Positions 23,301 to 33,154 of a stretch of 64,000 nt of DNA are shown piece after piece. Source of the stretch: Capniomyces stellatus (Eukaryota > Kickxellomycota > Harpellomycetes > Harpellales > Legeriomycetaceae); contig LUVW01000001.1 of the NCBI GenBank assembly GCA_001661515.1, positions 452,582 through 516,581 on the forward strand, in the 5' to 3' direction. The position numbers were made by a program, and so were the translations under genes. The notes beneath the pieces are model-generated. The model saw only the letters and a program-made list of their open reading frames with translations. It was not told the origin of the DNA and did no database searches. Position 1 is the first letter of the stretch; every line of letters begins with the position of its first letter.

Positions 23301-24786
23301 ATAACTTGTCTTCTGGCTCCTTTGTGTCCATAAGCGCCTGCTTCAAAGTCAACTCGTCATCATGTTTCCTCTTTAGCACTGCTATCAACAGCATCACATC
23401 TGTTTTCCCCATCTTGCTCTTCTTTACTTGCTTCCTTGATATCTTTATCAGTATATCCGAATAAAACATTTCTACCAACACCACTCGCTCATCTTTCCGC
23501 AACGAGTGGAAACTCTTATTTGTAAATAAATACTTTGCTTTAGCCTTCTCTATCTCCTTTTCCAACTCTTGGTCCACACCTACACTCATCGTCCCAAACT
23601 CTGGCTTACTCTTGTACCGTCTACTCATATTCAGTCTATCCGACAGTTTCCCTTTTTCAGCAACACTCCTCCTATTCGTCACTACTACCCAGTTGTCCTT
23701 ACCATCTTTCTTTTGCTCACTATTCACCAACATCAACTCTGCATTTTGCTTTATAAGATCCACCTCCCCGACTTTGCCTCCTTCTGCCTCTTCACATTCC
23801 TCGCTAATCACAATATTATCCGCCACCAATTCCAAATCTCTTACTATTACACTCTCTACCGTTTTGTTATCCATCACCTCATCGCTATGAGATCCTACTT
23901 TGGCCATTGTACTGGTTGGTTCCTGCTGGTCTGACTTTATATCTGCTCCAACTTGGTCAGATTGGTTAGCTTCTTCTGACATTCCTTTTATAAAATTACT
24001 TTTGCTTTCAATACTAAACAAGCCCTCGTCCTTATCTTCTCCCATGCTGTGCCCGTCACCAGCCTGAATTTGCCCCAGCTCCTCCTCGACGTACTTTTCA
24101 ATATCTCCCTGGCTACTGTCTCCTAAATTTAGCTTCCCTCCCCTACTTGCCTGTTCAAATTCGTCTTTATACTCATCAACTCCCAGCATATGACCTCTCA
24201 TGACTATGTTTTCCAAGTCTGAATCATCCGAGTCTGAATCGCCATAATTAACAAATTCGTTCTCTTCTTCGGCCTTTGCAAACAATATTATGTCATCCGC
24301 CGAGCCTCCCTCCTCACCCAAGCATATCTTTTTTTGCCCACTCAACCCTGTGGATACATTTTCATCAACATTATCTAGGCTCACAAGTCGGATAACACCG
24401 TTTTGGCCCTGGTATGGATTGTCTTTTGCCAAGTTTGCTTCCCACGAATCGTTGGACTGTATATCATCATCTAGCCCAACACCATTGTCTTTTGCTTCGT
24501 CTGTGTTGATTATTGTTTCACTTTCGTATTGCCCACTTGAACGTGGGTCGCTTCCGTCACTATGTTCATTGAGCCTCATCCACACCTCTCGCTCCAGCCC
24601 TTCAACTTCATCATATGGCTCGCTTGGCATCTTGATCCCATTAATACATACATCGCTGCCGTGCAATTCTGTCAATGAGGCATAGCTAAGCTCGCTTATA
24701 TTCCCATTACTTGGCTCATTCCGCTTGTTTTCCCTGTTCTTATCTATCGTTTTGACCTCTTCTTTCAATATATCTATTATATCCAT
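17323..24786 (-). CDS. BEM3: Very large PX-PH-RhoGAP protein, Bem3-like
   Basis: Single exon, 2487 residues, start in a strong context (GCAGCCATGG). Domain order: disordered acidic N-terminus; PX domain ~460-585 (SYSDFEELEKSLRQKL); PH domain ~585-700 (EGYLVKKGKSFGRWIKRYYT ... DEWVICLRYI); disordered linker; RhoGAP ~1270-1455 (VFGAPLEKAV, arginine finger GIYRVSGSQRELEDLK, LLKLYMRMLPNSILT, NIAMIISPSLG); then a ~1030-residue Ser/Asn-rich tail. PX-PH-GAP order is that of Bem3, the Cdc42 GAP that restrains polarity establishment and localises to phosphoinositide-rich membrane at sites of polarised growth. Budding-yeast Bem3 is 1128 residues, so this version is more than twice as long because of its tails. 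The tail contains Ser/Lys dipeptide runs (PKSKSKLK) and a Gly/Leu alternating run (LGLGSGFGLGF). GAP activity is expected because the arginine finger is intact; Cdc42 versus Rho specificity cannot be read from sequence. Confidence 0.88.
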   Translation of the reverse strand: MDIIDILKEEVKTIDKNRENKRNEPSNGNISELSYASLTELHGSDVCINGIKMPSEPYDEVEGLEREVWMRLNEHSDGSDPRSSGQYESETIINTDEAKDNGVGLDDDIQSNDSWEANLAKDNPYQGQNGVIRLVSLDNVDENVSTGLSGQKKICLGEEGGSADDIILFAKAEEENEFVNYGDSDSDDSDLENIVMRGHMLGVDEYKDEFEQASRGGKLNLGDSSQGDIEKYVEEELGQIQAGDGHSMGEDKDEGLFSIESKSNFIKGMSEEANQSDQVGADIKSDQQEPTSTMAKVGSHSDEVMDNKTVESVIVRDLELVADNIVISEECEEAEGGKVGEVDLIKQNAELMLVNSEQKKDGKDNWVVVTNRRSVAEKGKLSDRLNMSRRYKSKPEFGTMSVGVDQELEKEIEKAKAKYLFTNKSFHSLRKDERVVLVEMFYSDILIKISRKQVKKSKMGKTDVMLLIAVLKRKHDDELTLKQALMDTKEPEDKLWYIEKSYSDFEELEKSLRQKLNIANNQMVLSELPSSEEFVTNDPNKGVLLKHKLERIIMGYFYQPVDLRKEIGSFLASDVVASAMVPKHILLGNKEGYLVKKGKSFGRWIKRYYTCNVSQLAVEYFEKLGGRLSGKIELNGAKIYTNRLANSRKETDAEFFEKEKMYENAFWIESTTSSGKAQSYVLWADSDQERDEWVICLRYIISSVVIGRGKAEELVDRYISELEDDSSERKFLPILADMYLNKNPIKTKSIVDTRSNEFTKTTTITTVMTTKNEEKPRPFIQGRVRPNYKPVNMTVGGNGPKSSPLSSLNKGRSSALEKNMGAIKEYTGLPLGLIIPLPSDSDSFGTSTSTGTPSTGTPITGDTGLGVNTPSAFNYAPVTEDITSSSPPDVSNQPIRDGVADANDSVVGLKENDGANEGEGVASVDWDVEKEDRDKHGKNPFNESDNSINWLSKLNTKNINIGSMGRVVKSEPEADTKAAAEAEIENVAADVQQETDESDFITSISPVNKSLKSNVMLEHGLNASKLASGQPGSLGPDSHRQERNGNVSGDDVIGAEDAESYKNKSQPLTLCSASSESANINKEHAGENSKHCEPEAISPLLSQQNKPTYDIFYKNNEGRIMRIEESEPVLYRFAPTVTDDKLGIGRRTSTHSARMLGSTDEADQNSNIVGNVGSSDSVPRVYESSSENANICLTGSNSSTNLNPTIRKSNSALKLPKKKSKQVLAFAGKLKSIGSFKGDDRADIKDSKTGLINSQDGRVSVIEHSCPMIPVFGAPLEKAVNATRVRANYELPAVVYRCVEYLDIKNASCEEGIYRVSGSQRELEDLKTKFNSSRDFSILNSEQYYDTHTVANLLKLYMRMLPNSILTTQHASEFADLLLLESRHERVEVCGNLILKLPMCNYTLLRVVLAHFIRIVLDSHKNRMTLRNIAMIISPSLGIPSAIFTFLIAEYAHIFNVNDDGNPSPTTVGDDTSHLDSQLDGQSSSIIADYAANLSRDLVRPVDLGKSNEDSVVGINGPHGPTVYNGEGGSGDGLGTDSAVVGAKQAITHNTDTSADTNFDNEADNLESLKRFTNNTIINSYTRDSDYFSNDAANAEKNGNNNTNLLVQRGSNTPQLNSRQHVQHIDTGVGIANESNVNIATSTSTKAKKKSNWFTKSKSKQPASSTNGSPNDAGNNSSSSVKRSGDSRSGFKWLSRSSQSPDSNSNIALDKAQNQSENPNSGSSFGSKWIPKSLLKSKSSSNIDFKNKQINTNNIFSKKTTSNDISFSSSAYDNTVMLSPTSPDLSSPNIGNFPAESGAGYLRNMRSFIDTANSVTLVNEKHPGVNTDIDSSVGRKASHSSSSHKINGYASPIYKADSQNNIRSDEKAGEDGTNAADLSPSEMAASKIGYGYGSDINTHKLNGPNETSKAIHVQPIYINRANTAPADADVELSRLVPVKTPISKSLSTPLSNLMSKSKPDRRSKLKHTSKSSVNTDYNTHKRSSSREYSRYNQLAHPKRSTSSSFDKKRVDYDVGYSNEYLFNNIANYNKASSNNTDNTRNDIGGGDRTGAADKIGGNGEASTMEGMGLELNLDLGSSPGLSLGLGSGFGLGFDIDLLNSNQLDTPSAYKYAPLDVNAPPSLVQAVTPIAISKSESKPKSKSKLKINRVSNSGNYNSNSGQIHSSNSTGVGQPSLADTSIFKGIESDLFVSTGNNLRLDFDNESYSSVRQSKFNERESSSSKHAVRDNGRSRPRRSRDESRSSSRPREATNTLEKLVSSPALRHRPRFGDVDGDEKLRNKSYVNKSHANKSHVNKSANASQGNRSDFEYGDRVEHKNLPRLNLKSSRSNPNTRVEPNFLNNTNGNYRDSASSTDILDHIPSPRRRNKLVISKNNSPISPSNLSNQDNLPNQNNRNNSSNRSYADSYNNSSNNALGSHNGSHRISGGTLGNAGIGGKRDSSRKSGGLPLISTSAGLSLNLEGPEFSNPAKLGPISSFSPISPLFSKTK

Positions 24787-26941
24787 GGCTGCTATCTATT
24801 TCAAGTTCACGAAATGATACCCTCACCGGCCAAACCTATTCTTACTCACTATTCTTTATCCCACCTGCTTGAACTGTTTGGCTGTTTCTTTTTATCACTT
24901 TTCAAGGCTCTTTTTTTTCTCTTTGTGTTTGATGTTTCTTTTAAACAAAAAAAAAATCACTGTTTAACAAGCGACTTGGTATTGTACAAGGCAGCCTATT
25001 AAGTTTCTGTTTGTGTAAATGCCACCTATATGGGGTTTGACATGTAATTGAAATATATAATACAATTCCTCCAGAGATTTACAAAGTCGGCCTCTCCTCT
25101 CTCTCGCTATCTATCTCGCTAGCTTGGTATTCGATTTCTATATTTCTGAATTCTTCCAACTTAATTCCTGGTTTCTCGTTTCCTTGATTCCAGTGCTCGC
25201 TATATCACTATTGACTCGTATGTACTATTTAAACAATCGGCTACTATGGTACTTACAGAGTGTGGTACGCAGTTTGTTCAGCTTTGATTTTTTTTATTGC
25301 TCTCTCTTTTGCCTATTGCCTCTATTATCTGAGTTAGACCGCCTTTCTAATACTATTATGCTTTACTCGTGTATTGCTGCAAAATCAGTTTGGGAATACT
25401 ACTGAAGCTAAACAACTTATAAAGGCTCATTAACTATCGGTTTGATATAACTTTATCTCTTGGTCGCTTTTTGAATAATTTCCACGCCCTATTTCCATTA
25501 CAAAACTAATATGCTTTTTTAACAGTTAATCATTAATACAATTCTTGATTAACGTTTATATCTCTTTAATTGAATTAACACTTATTCTCTGTTCTTATTT
25601 CAAGTACAAGTTTCTAATATTTCATTTTTCCCATTTTTTTAATTATTTTTTCCCGATGATTTATTCCAACCTCCATTGCTTGTGAGGCTTATAATTAGCT
25701 CTTTTCCCTTTTTTGTTTTCTCAATTTTCCGATTTCTACTCGGTTTTGTTAACTTTATATTATTTTTTTCTTTTTTCGTTGATAAATGTTTTTTTAATTG
25801 AATTCAAGTGTTATTTTTAAAACAACTTATTATTCTTGTTTCTGTTTGTTTTTTATTAGCATCTCTTTTTTAATTATACACCTTTTTTACATCAATTCAT
25901 TAACCTAAAAGTCTTTTTTTATTACCAAATTAAAATTAAACAGAAAACCCCTTTACATAATGATATCAATTTTAATTATCTTTATAGCTGATTTACATAA
26001 AAATCTTTAGCCTTATTTCGAATTAAGCTAAATTAGATTTAAACCATTTTTACAATATTACAATCTAACCAATAGTGTGTTTTCTACAACTTAAATTACT
26101 TCTGCCTTCGTGACTACTTTAATCGCCAACTTCCCTTCCATATCGTTTTTTTTAAATCACTTGTTAAACTTTTTACCGTTTTATTCCACCTTTGCCCCGC
26201 TATTTCCTCGACTATTTACCATTAGTACCTTTTAGTATTCAATTAGCTACTCCAAAAAAAAAATGCAATAACCGATAAATACACCAAAATCACTACAAAT
26301 AGCTAACTGTGTACTCTTTTAAACCAGATTAGTCTAACGTTTCCTTTTTTTCAAGTTCCACATTAGGAGGGCGGGGGGGAGGATGTTGTGTTATAACATC
26401 TCAGTTTTATCTAATTTCATAGACTCCGCTATTTTTTATGGGCTATCAATAGATATACCAGCATCTATAGCGGAATCGATGGCTTTTGTCTTTACCAACT
26501 GCTTTTTCTTCTCTCAACTCTTTCAACCCCTGCATTAAAACTTTTTTTTATTGACCAAATTAGGATCCAAAGTATACTGTTCTGCAGCTCGTTGAATCTA
26601 CACCCTTGTGCGCAAACAGTTTCGTTGGTACACAGTCCTATAAGAAGCCAAAGTGACAATTCGACTCAACCGAGTCAATAGTTTTTTACTAATTTTTGAA
26701 TAACTTAACAACTAGATTTATTGTATGAATCAAAACCCACTGTTTACACGGTACTTTGGCAATGGAACAAAGTATAATTGTACTGCTATTAAATAATGTA
26801 CAATTGGTCGCCTTATACCCTCAATTATCAACAACAATGGCCTCTATTTAATATCCGCAAGCGCTTGTTTACTTGCATCATAAGTTGTTTGCAAGTTTTC
26901 AGCGAATTTTTATTGAACTTGTACCCGTATAATCTTTTTTC

Positions 26942-27000
26942 ATTGAAACATATCCGTAGGTTTTGTTTTTTATTGAAATTATATCCGTAGGTTTTGTTTT
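26942..27000. repeat. Tandem duplication of a ~29-bp unit
   Basis: Two adjacent near-identical copies, each containing ATTGAAA followed by ATATCCGTAGGTTTTG(T)n. Confidence 0.7.
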
Positions 27001-27600
27001 ATTTAAAAAAAAAGGTTTACAAACAAAATAGCTGAAAAATAAAAATAAACCAACGGTTAACACATTAGAAAATAAATAGTAAATCGACAACATTGCTTGA
27101 TTTGTGCAATTTATTTTTTTATTGACTCTTTTTGTCCTTGTATTCATGTTCGGATTGTTCTAGATTGTCTATTAACCAAGTGGCTTGTTCAATAATACAC
27201 ATACTTGCTCTTTGTACCTTTTTCTCAACTTGTGAATATCTCATCTTAAAGCTCGCATTGGCAACTGGCTACAATTGCTACTGATGTTTAAAGCGAATAA
27301 AGATATACCAACATAATTACAGTCAGAGTATACCCATTAAACCCTAAACTACACAACGCTACTAGTTTTTGTAATACCGCAATTTGTTTAGCTTAATCCA
27401 AGCTCGAGACTAAATTCAGTTTGCTTGATTCAGTAAAACATCAGTTGTAACACAAGCTATTGTTTAAAAAAGTTAGACTTTATAATAGAGAAAAATGCCA
27501 CTTTAATTTACATTGTTTATAGGAATCAATCGTTGATCACTTTTTATCATTATTTGAATCAATTAGTGTTTAATATTATTACAAACTAAAGACAAAAAAG

Positions 27601-27640
27601 AAATAGGCAATAAGAAATAAGCAATAGGCAATAAGAGATA
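27601..27640. repeat. Short imperfect tandem repeat (GCAATA-RGAAATA type)
   Basis: Three to four imperfect copies of a 7-14 bp unit (AAATAGGCAATAAG and variants) in noncoding DNA. Confidence 0.5.
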
Positions 27641-28621
27641 GTAATTCAGTAAAGTAATAATTTAAAACTGCACTCAAATAATGGTAACGCTTTTCTAACC
27701 TTGGGTTGCGAAATTAGCCTAACCACTATTCTGGGATTCTTTATTCCCTTGCTTTTTTCCTTATAATGGTTTAATTGAGCACTTTGCGTTACTCCAATAG
27801 ATAAAGGTGGTAAAGAACATCGTAAGCAGTTTTGAATAAATTGCTTTCCAAATTCGATATTGCACAATTGAGTAAGATGGTTGCAAATGTATAATACGAC
27901 ACAACAAAGACGCTCAAGTATAAATCCAAGGCTGTTTCTAGAAGATTTATGGCTATTTCAAAATATAGTGCAACCATTGTTTACAAAATCAGATGCGACT
28001 TGATCATTTAGTGCAATCGCAGCTATTTAATACAGGCTGTTACTGCTTGAAATTCTGTTAGCGACTATATTCGTCAATCATGACAATAGTAACACAATTG
28101 TAATATCGGGACATTTAGCTTTAGCCTTTTATTTTTTCACATTTTAGTTTTATTTTCTTGTATATTTAATCTTTTACCTTACTACTTGTTTTCGAGCAAA
28201 AGCAAGTAAAGAGAACATCAAATAAATAATAGAACAAGTTTTGCCTCAAAATAAAAGGCACAGACTTTAAAAGATAACCAAAATTAACAAAAAAAAATAT
28301 GGTAAAAAAAAATAGAGAAATCATGAAATCTTTGCTTGAAAAAAAAATACAAAAAAAAAACATAAAACCTTGGCCTGGATTGCATCTATTTTAAGCTCCA
28401 ATAGAACGTAACTTAAAAAAAGTTAAACAGTATTGGCAATTTGAACTTTGCTGAATAATAAAACGGTGAACGAGTAAGCGAAATAGCACTTCAGGCTTTG
28501 AAACAAGATACTGGCAAGACTATTTAATTAAATAGAGCTTGCTGAATTGAACCCGTTATTATAATATTTGTATTATATCAAACTACACACTAAGAAGCAA
28601 CAACGAGGAGAGGAGGAAAAC

Positions 28622-29807
28622 ATGCTAGATTTTATATTTGGAAAAAGAAAAACTCCACAAGAGCTGCTTCGAGAGCACCAAAGGTTTCTCAATAGATCAA
28701 TGAGGGAGCTGGATAGAGAAAGAATGAAGCTTGAGGTTCAAGAGAAAAAAACCATTGTCGAGTTAAAGGCTATGGCCAAGGCAGGGAATATGGTAAGAGA
28801 ATTGGTTAGCATAGACAGTGAGATGACGAGAAACGTGAGTTTTTATTTGGGAGGTGATCCTTTTCAGCTTGAAACTAAAAGAAAATGTACGATTTAGAAT
28901 GCATGTCGAGTTATGGCAAAGGATCTAGTTAGAACGCGTAACCATGTACAAAAATTTTATAAAATGAGAACGTCACTCCAAGGAGTTTCGCTTAGAATTC
29001 AGGTAAGATTAGGTTGTATATACATATAAGAGAAATTGAAGTTCAAATTGAGGGGAGAAGGATGGTTTTGTAGAGGTAGCAAGACCTGATGATTCAAACC
29101 ATCAAGTATTAAATCGAGACCAAAGTAAAATAAAATAAAATGAAATAAACAATATAAAACAATGCAATACAATACAATGCAAAACAAAATAGTCGCTAAG
29201 TTCTAACCAGCAAATGGCACAGTCAATGATGGGGGCGACAAAGGTAATGACACGAGATTTCAAACCATTTAACTGTATAAAAGCAAAAGTAGCAATTGTG
29301 ACAGCAGCAGTAATGATAATGACGATGTTTTGTGGATAAATGAAACTAGGCGATGAAAATGATGAACGGGACAATGAATCTACCAGGGTTACAAAAGATA
29401 CTGATGGAGTTTGAAAAGCAATCGGAAATGATGGATATGAAGGAGGAGATAATGGGGGATACGATAGACGATGCGATGGAGGATGAAGACGATGAGGAGG
29501 AAGAAAGCGAGCAGGTAGTCCAGCAAGTGCTGGATGAGATTGGAATACAAGTGAATCACATGGTAAGCATAGTTGGAAAGATATTAAAGAGGTTGATATT
29601 CAAGAAGTGAAAGTTTCAAAGCCAATATTTTGTGCAGATAACAAGCATTGGCAGAAATAACAACAATGGGTTCGAAATAATAAATAGTTGGTCAACGCAC
29701 CGACTCTATCGGGAGATAAAGTTCAAGTGGCAGAGGCAAGCTCAGCAGAGCCACAGAGTGTAGATGCAGCATTGCAAGCAAGACTCAACAGCTTAAGACG
29801 GGAGTAA
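28622..29807 (+). CDS. DID4: ESCRT-III subunit Vps2/Did4 (CHMP2)
   Basis: Five exons, 28622-28792, 28898-29002, 29193-29243, 29350-29562 and 29688-29807, all phase-0 joins, give 219 residues (human CHMP2A: 222). N-terminal basic helix MLDFIFGKRKTPQELLREHQ, helix 1-2 ELDRERMKLEVQEKK and MAKAGNMNACRVMAKDLVRTRNHVQKF, middle helices with NLPGLQKILMEFEKQSEMMDMKEE and DDAMEDEDDEEE, and a C-terminal MIM1 motif (LQARLNSLRRE) that binds the Vps4 MIT domain. Exon 3 (51 bp) begins after an AATAG acceptor and reads SLSSNQQMAQSMMGATK, aligning to the human SNNSMAQAMKGVTK. Vps2 works with Vps24 to cap Snf7 filaments and recruit Vps4 in multivesicular-body sorting and membrane scission. Identification is certain. 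Confidence 0.95.
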
Positions 29808-30157
29808 GATTGGGTGGTGTATATTTATATATACACAATTGTTGGGGCTAGGGGGGGGGGGCATTAGAGAGTGGTACTAGGAGTGTAATGTATGGGTGGT
29901 TGTGATTGTAGTCGTGAGCAGTAGAGTGTTTTACACGTTGGCAACACCAATAGTAGAGGGTTGATTTGGTTTATGACTGATAAGTCTGTTTTATAGTTTT
30001 ATATAACAATTCAAATAAAAGAATAAAGGAAATAAAACGAGTATAAATATGTAGGTGGTAGAAAAGAAAGAAAAGAGTTGGTGGAGATAAACAACCAACT
30101 AAATTGGTAATTAGCAATTAGTTGTTAAAAAAAAAAGAAACAGCAGTTAAAGGTCAG
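29808..30157. other. Convergent intergenic region DID4 / NOG2
   Basis: About 350 bp with a run of eleven or so G residues near 29850 and A-rich 3' flanks. No gene seen. Confidence 0.45.
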
Positions 30158-32372
30158 TTATTTCTTTGAAGCAACTTTCCAACGACCAGGTAGTCTTAGT
30201 TTCTTAGTTTTGGTTTCGGCAGTCTCAGGTTTGCTTGTTGCCTTTGCGCGATTTTTGTTTTTGACGTTGGCGGTGTCGTAGAAGTTCTTTCCAACCTTCT
30301 TTTTGTTAGTTGTCATTCTTGACTTCTTTTTGTTGCCGCCATTGCCTTGCTCAGTGTCGCTTTGGTCTTCGCCATCACTTATATCAGAGTCCAACTCTGA
30401 GTCAACCTCCTCCTGCTCCTTTTTATTGGCTGATTTTTTGCCCTTGCCCTTGGCTTTAACTGGGCTGGCCTCCTCTGGTATCTTTTCAACCGACTCACCA
30501 ACGACGGATTGGAAAACTTCGTCCCAGTCAGGGTCCTGGACTTTGCTGTTACCGCTGTTGTCTTGATCTACCTTGGAGATCTTTCGCTTTTTACTTGCAC
30601 CCTCTCCCTCTTCCTCATCTTCCCCTTCTTGCTCTCCCTCGCTGACATTAGCGTTGTTTAGGTCTCTTAGTGCCTTTTCTTCGGCTCTCAAAATCTTGTC
30701 ATTGGCCAAATCAACCTCCAAGTACTCTGTCATTACTGGAATCTTACTGAATGTCTGGGTAATTCCAGCCATGATTTTGCTGTCTTTGCCTTCTTTGCCT
30801 TCTTTATTCCCCTTGCCTGATTTGTTATCCTCGCTTTCCAGCTTAGCCTTTTCTTCCTCTGTCATTTCTGGAGGAACGGTGTAGTGTGGGAGCTTTCCTC
30901 TCAGCCAATCATTAATCACCATCTTTGACACCACGTGCAAATCTGGCTCGCTTCCTTTGTTAAGCTTTCCTGACGCCTTTGCCATTTCTGTAAGGAACTC
31001 TACTGAGTCAGCCCAGTTTTCAATGTTGTATGTTCTTTGGATATACTCTTTTCTGACTCTGTTCAGGATTTCTGGAATATAGTCTTCAGGTGACTCCAAG
31101 TTATTAGAACGAATCTACCAAATATCAATTATAACCGAATCAATGCACAAATCAATACTTATTTGAGTCGATACACAAATCAAATCAAATCAAATCAAAT
31201 CAAATCAAATCAAATCAAATCAAATCAAATCAAATCAAATATATACTTACGGATCCCTTAAGAACAATATCTGTGTCTGTATCTGAGGCATTGTTTTGTA
31301 CAATTCCAGGACAATCAATCAGATAGATTCTGCGCATCAAAGTAATGTATTGCCAGACCTTGGTCTCTCCAGGAATCGGCGCAACGGTACAGACCTTCTT
31401 TTTACGCAGGGTGTTGATAATAGACGACTTTCCTGTATTGGGATATCCAATAAATCCAACTGATATTTGCTTTTTGTCCGAGTGAAGTCTAGAGAACTGT
31501 CTGAGCAGCTGGATCAGCGATCCCTTACCAAACGAATTGTTGATGCTGGCGTGGAAAGCGAGAGTGGGACGGTCTTTTGAAAGGTGTTTCACCCATCTGG
31601 ACGTTACCCAAGTAGGCACCAAGTCAACCTTGTTTAGAACAAAGATAAGATGTTTGTGAGGTGCCTCCTTCTTCAAGTACTTTTCAACATGTCTACATCT
31701 TGTTCCCTCTGGGTTACGGGCATCCAGCACATGGATAATTACATCTGAACTATCAACCACCTTGTACAGCTCATTCCAAATTCTCTTTGACGATCCTGCA
31801 CCAAAGTACCAATCTCTAGTTGCATCAACATAGTCTGTATTGATGTTTGACAGCAGGTTCACATCCTTTTTGGTATCGTACCCTTCCTCGCGCTCCAAAC
31901 TCACATTCGCCATCCCTTCCACGCTCCCAATATTCAGCTTTGGCTTCTTGCGCTGTGACTTTGGCCCAAATGTATCCTTGAAGCTCTCCGTCTCCAACAT
32001 CTTCATCTTGCTTCCCTTTTCATTGTCTGTCAACAAACTCATTGGCAGCTTGTTTTGTCTCAGCAGTACTTGGTAAGGATCATTTACTTTCTTTGACAGC
32101 TTTTCTCTAAAATCCTCAAGCGCCTCTTGCCCAATAACTCTTGTGTTTCCAAACCACCTTCTGTTTGGCTCCACTCGCGCCACTTTTATCTCGCTGCTCT
32201 GGAACGCTGCTGCCTTTGTGATTTTTCCCGCTGCATTGCGTGTTGGCCGCCCCGACTTCAGCATTTGAAGGTATGCTACCTTTTTACGGTCATGGTAGAA
32301 ATTCTCTCCTTTCAAATGCTGATTTCCTGTGCCTGCCGGCATTTGATCGCTATTCTTTCTTACTTTACCCAT
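30158..32372 (-). CDS. NOG2: Nucleolar GTPase Nog2 (GNL2/Ngp1), 60S assembly factor
   Basis: Exons 32372-31251 and 31114-30158 join in phase 0 (GGATCC|GTAAGT ... GGTAG|ATTCG) to 692 residues. The N-terminus [26 protein letters not shown] and [20 protein letters not shown] are signature NGP1 N-terminal sequences. The GTPase is circularly permuted: G4 NKVDLVPTW precedes G1 GYPNTGKSS, then the G2 region IPGETKVWQ and G3 DCPGI. The second exon continues with [20 protein letters not shown] and NWADSVEFL, then [18 protein letters not shown]. The ~250-residue tail is Lys/Glu/Asp-rich. Nog2 binds late nuclear pre-60S particles at the H69 region and blocks premature Nmd3 binding until GTP hydrolysis. 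Yeast Nog2 is 486 residues and human 731. The only intron contains a CAAAT microsatellite. Confidence 0.96.
31176..31240. repeat. (CAAAT)13 microsatellite within the NOG2 intron
   Basis: Thirteen perfect tandem copies of CAAAT on the plus strand, ending ten bases short of the 5' splice site of the intron on the minus strand. It makes up about half of the 136-bp intron. Confidence 0.95.
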
Positions 32373-33154
32373 TTTGCTGCTTAGTATGTTCTATGCTTCC
32401 CTTGATTATCCTTCGCTTGATCAAAATGCTTAAAGCTTGGTTATGTTGATACCTTGTTATCGCTTTATATCTATATACTCAATAGGAATGGAATATCAGC
32501 TAATTCTAATAATAAAAGTTAATCAAAAGAGTGTTGAAATGGCAAAATATTTTAAATTCGAATACTTGAAAGAAAAATAACCTACTTGATATGTAACTAC
32601 TAGTAAAAAAAAAGTTTAAAACTTAAACTTGAAGCTTTTGGCTTTGACTATTTTTTTTTTTTTTTTCCTTTCGACTTTAGCGAGCTAGAACAATTAGTAA
32701 TAAATCAGAAAATAGTTTTGAATGATCAATTAATTTTGCAAACCATGGTAAAAAATTTTCATAAACTTTTTTTTTTTTAATTCAACAAGAAAAAAAAAAA
32801 AGCGATTTTAGCTAATAGCTCGAGATAAATTCACAGACTTAAATTACAAGGTCGACTAATTAAAGGACATGGCGAAAATCAAAACTGAATTACTAATGCG
32901 GACAAAGTGCAGTTTGGGTTGTAATTAACAAATTTGTTTTGTTCCTTGAAAACCCTGGTTTGTTCCATTTTTTAAGTTTGCCAGGCATAAGATTAAAACC
33001 ACCCAAAATATACGAGGAAACGTTCAATAGGTCTACTTCTTTTACTTCAATAATTTTAATTAACAAAAAAACGCCAAACAGCCCAAATTCCAAATCAGCA
33101 ACAGCAACCACCGAAACACAAAGAGCAATAGCCAAAAGGTGAAACATATCGAAA
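32373..33154. other. Divergent promoter region NOG2 / URA3
   Basis: About 780 bp, with poly(T) and poly(A) tracts (near 32650 and 32770) typical of nucleosome-free promoter DNA. No gene seen. Confidence 0.45.

Larger units (their letters stand above)
24787..28621. other. Long intergenic region between divergent BEM3-like and DID4 genes
   Basis: About 3.8 kb. The portion next to the BEM3-like start (24800-26200) is pyrimidine-rich on the plus strand, so purine-rich on that gene's sense strand. The rest is AT-rich with many stops in all frames. Contains a ~29-bp direct repeat (26942-27000), a GCAATAAGARATA cluster (27601-27640) and a small GATGTTGTGTTATAACATC hairpin near 26382. No gene or structural RNA recognised. 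Confidence 0.5.

Noticed and set aside
26375..26405. GATGTTGTGTTATAACATC inverted repeat as a possible terminator or RNA
   Set aside because: Short hairpin in eukaryotic AT-rich DNA with no adjacent gene end; chance is adequate.
29830..29860. Long G run suggesting a G-quadruplex or CRISPR-like feature
   Set aside because: A single homopolymer, with no spaced G-tracts or repeats and spacers; most likely simple-sequence DNA.
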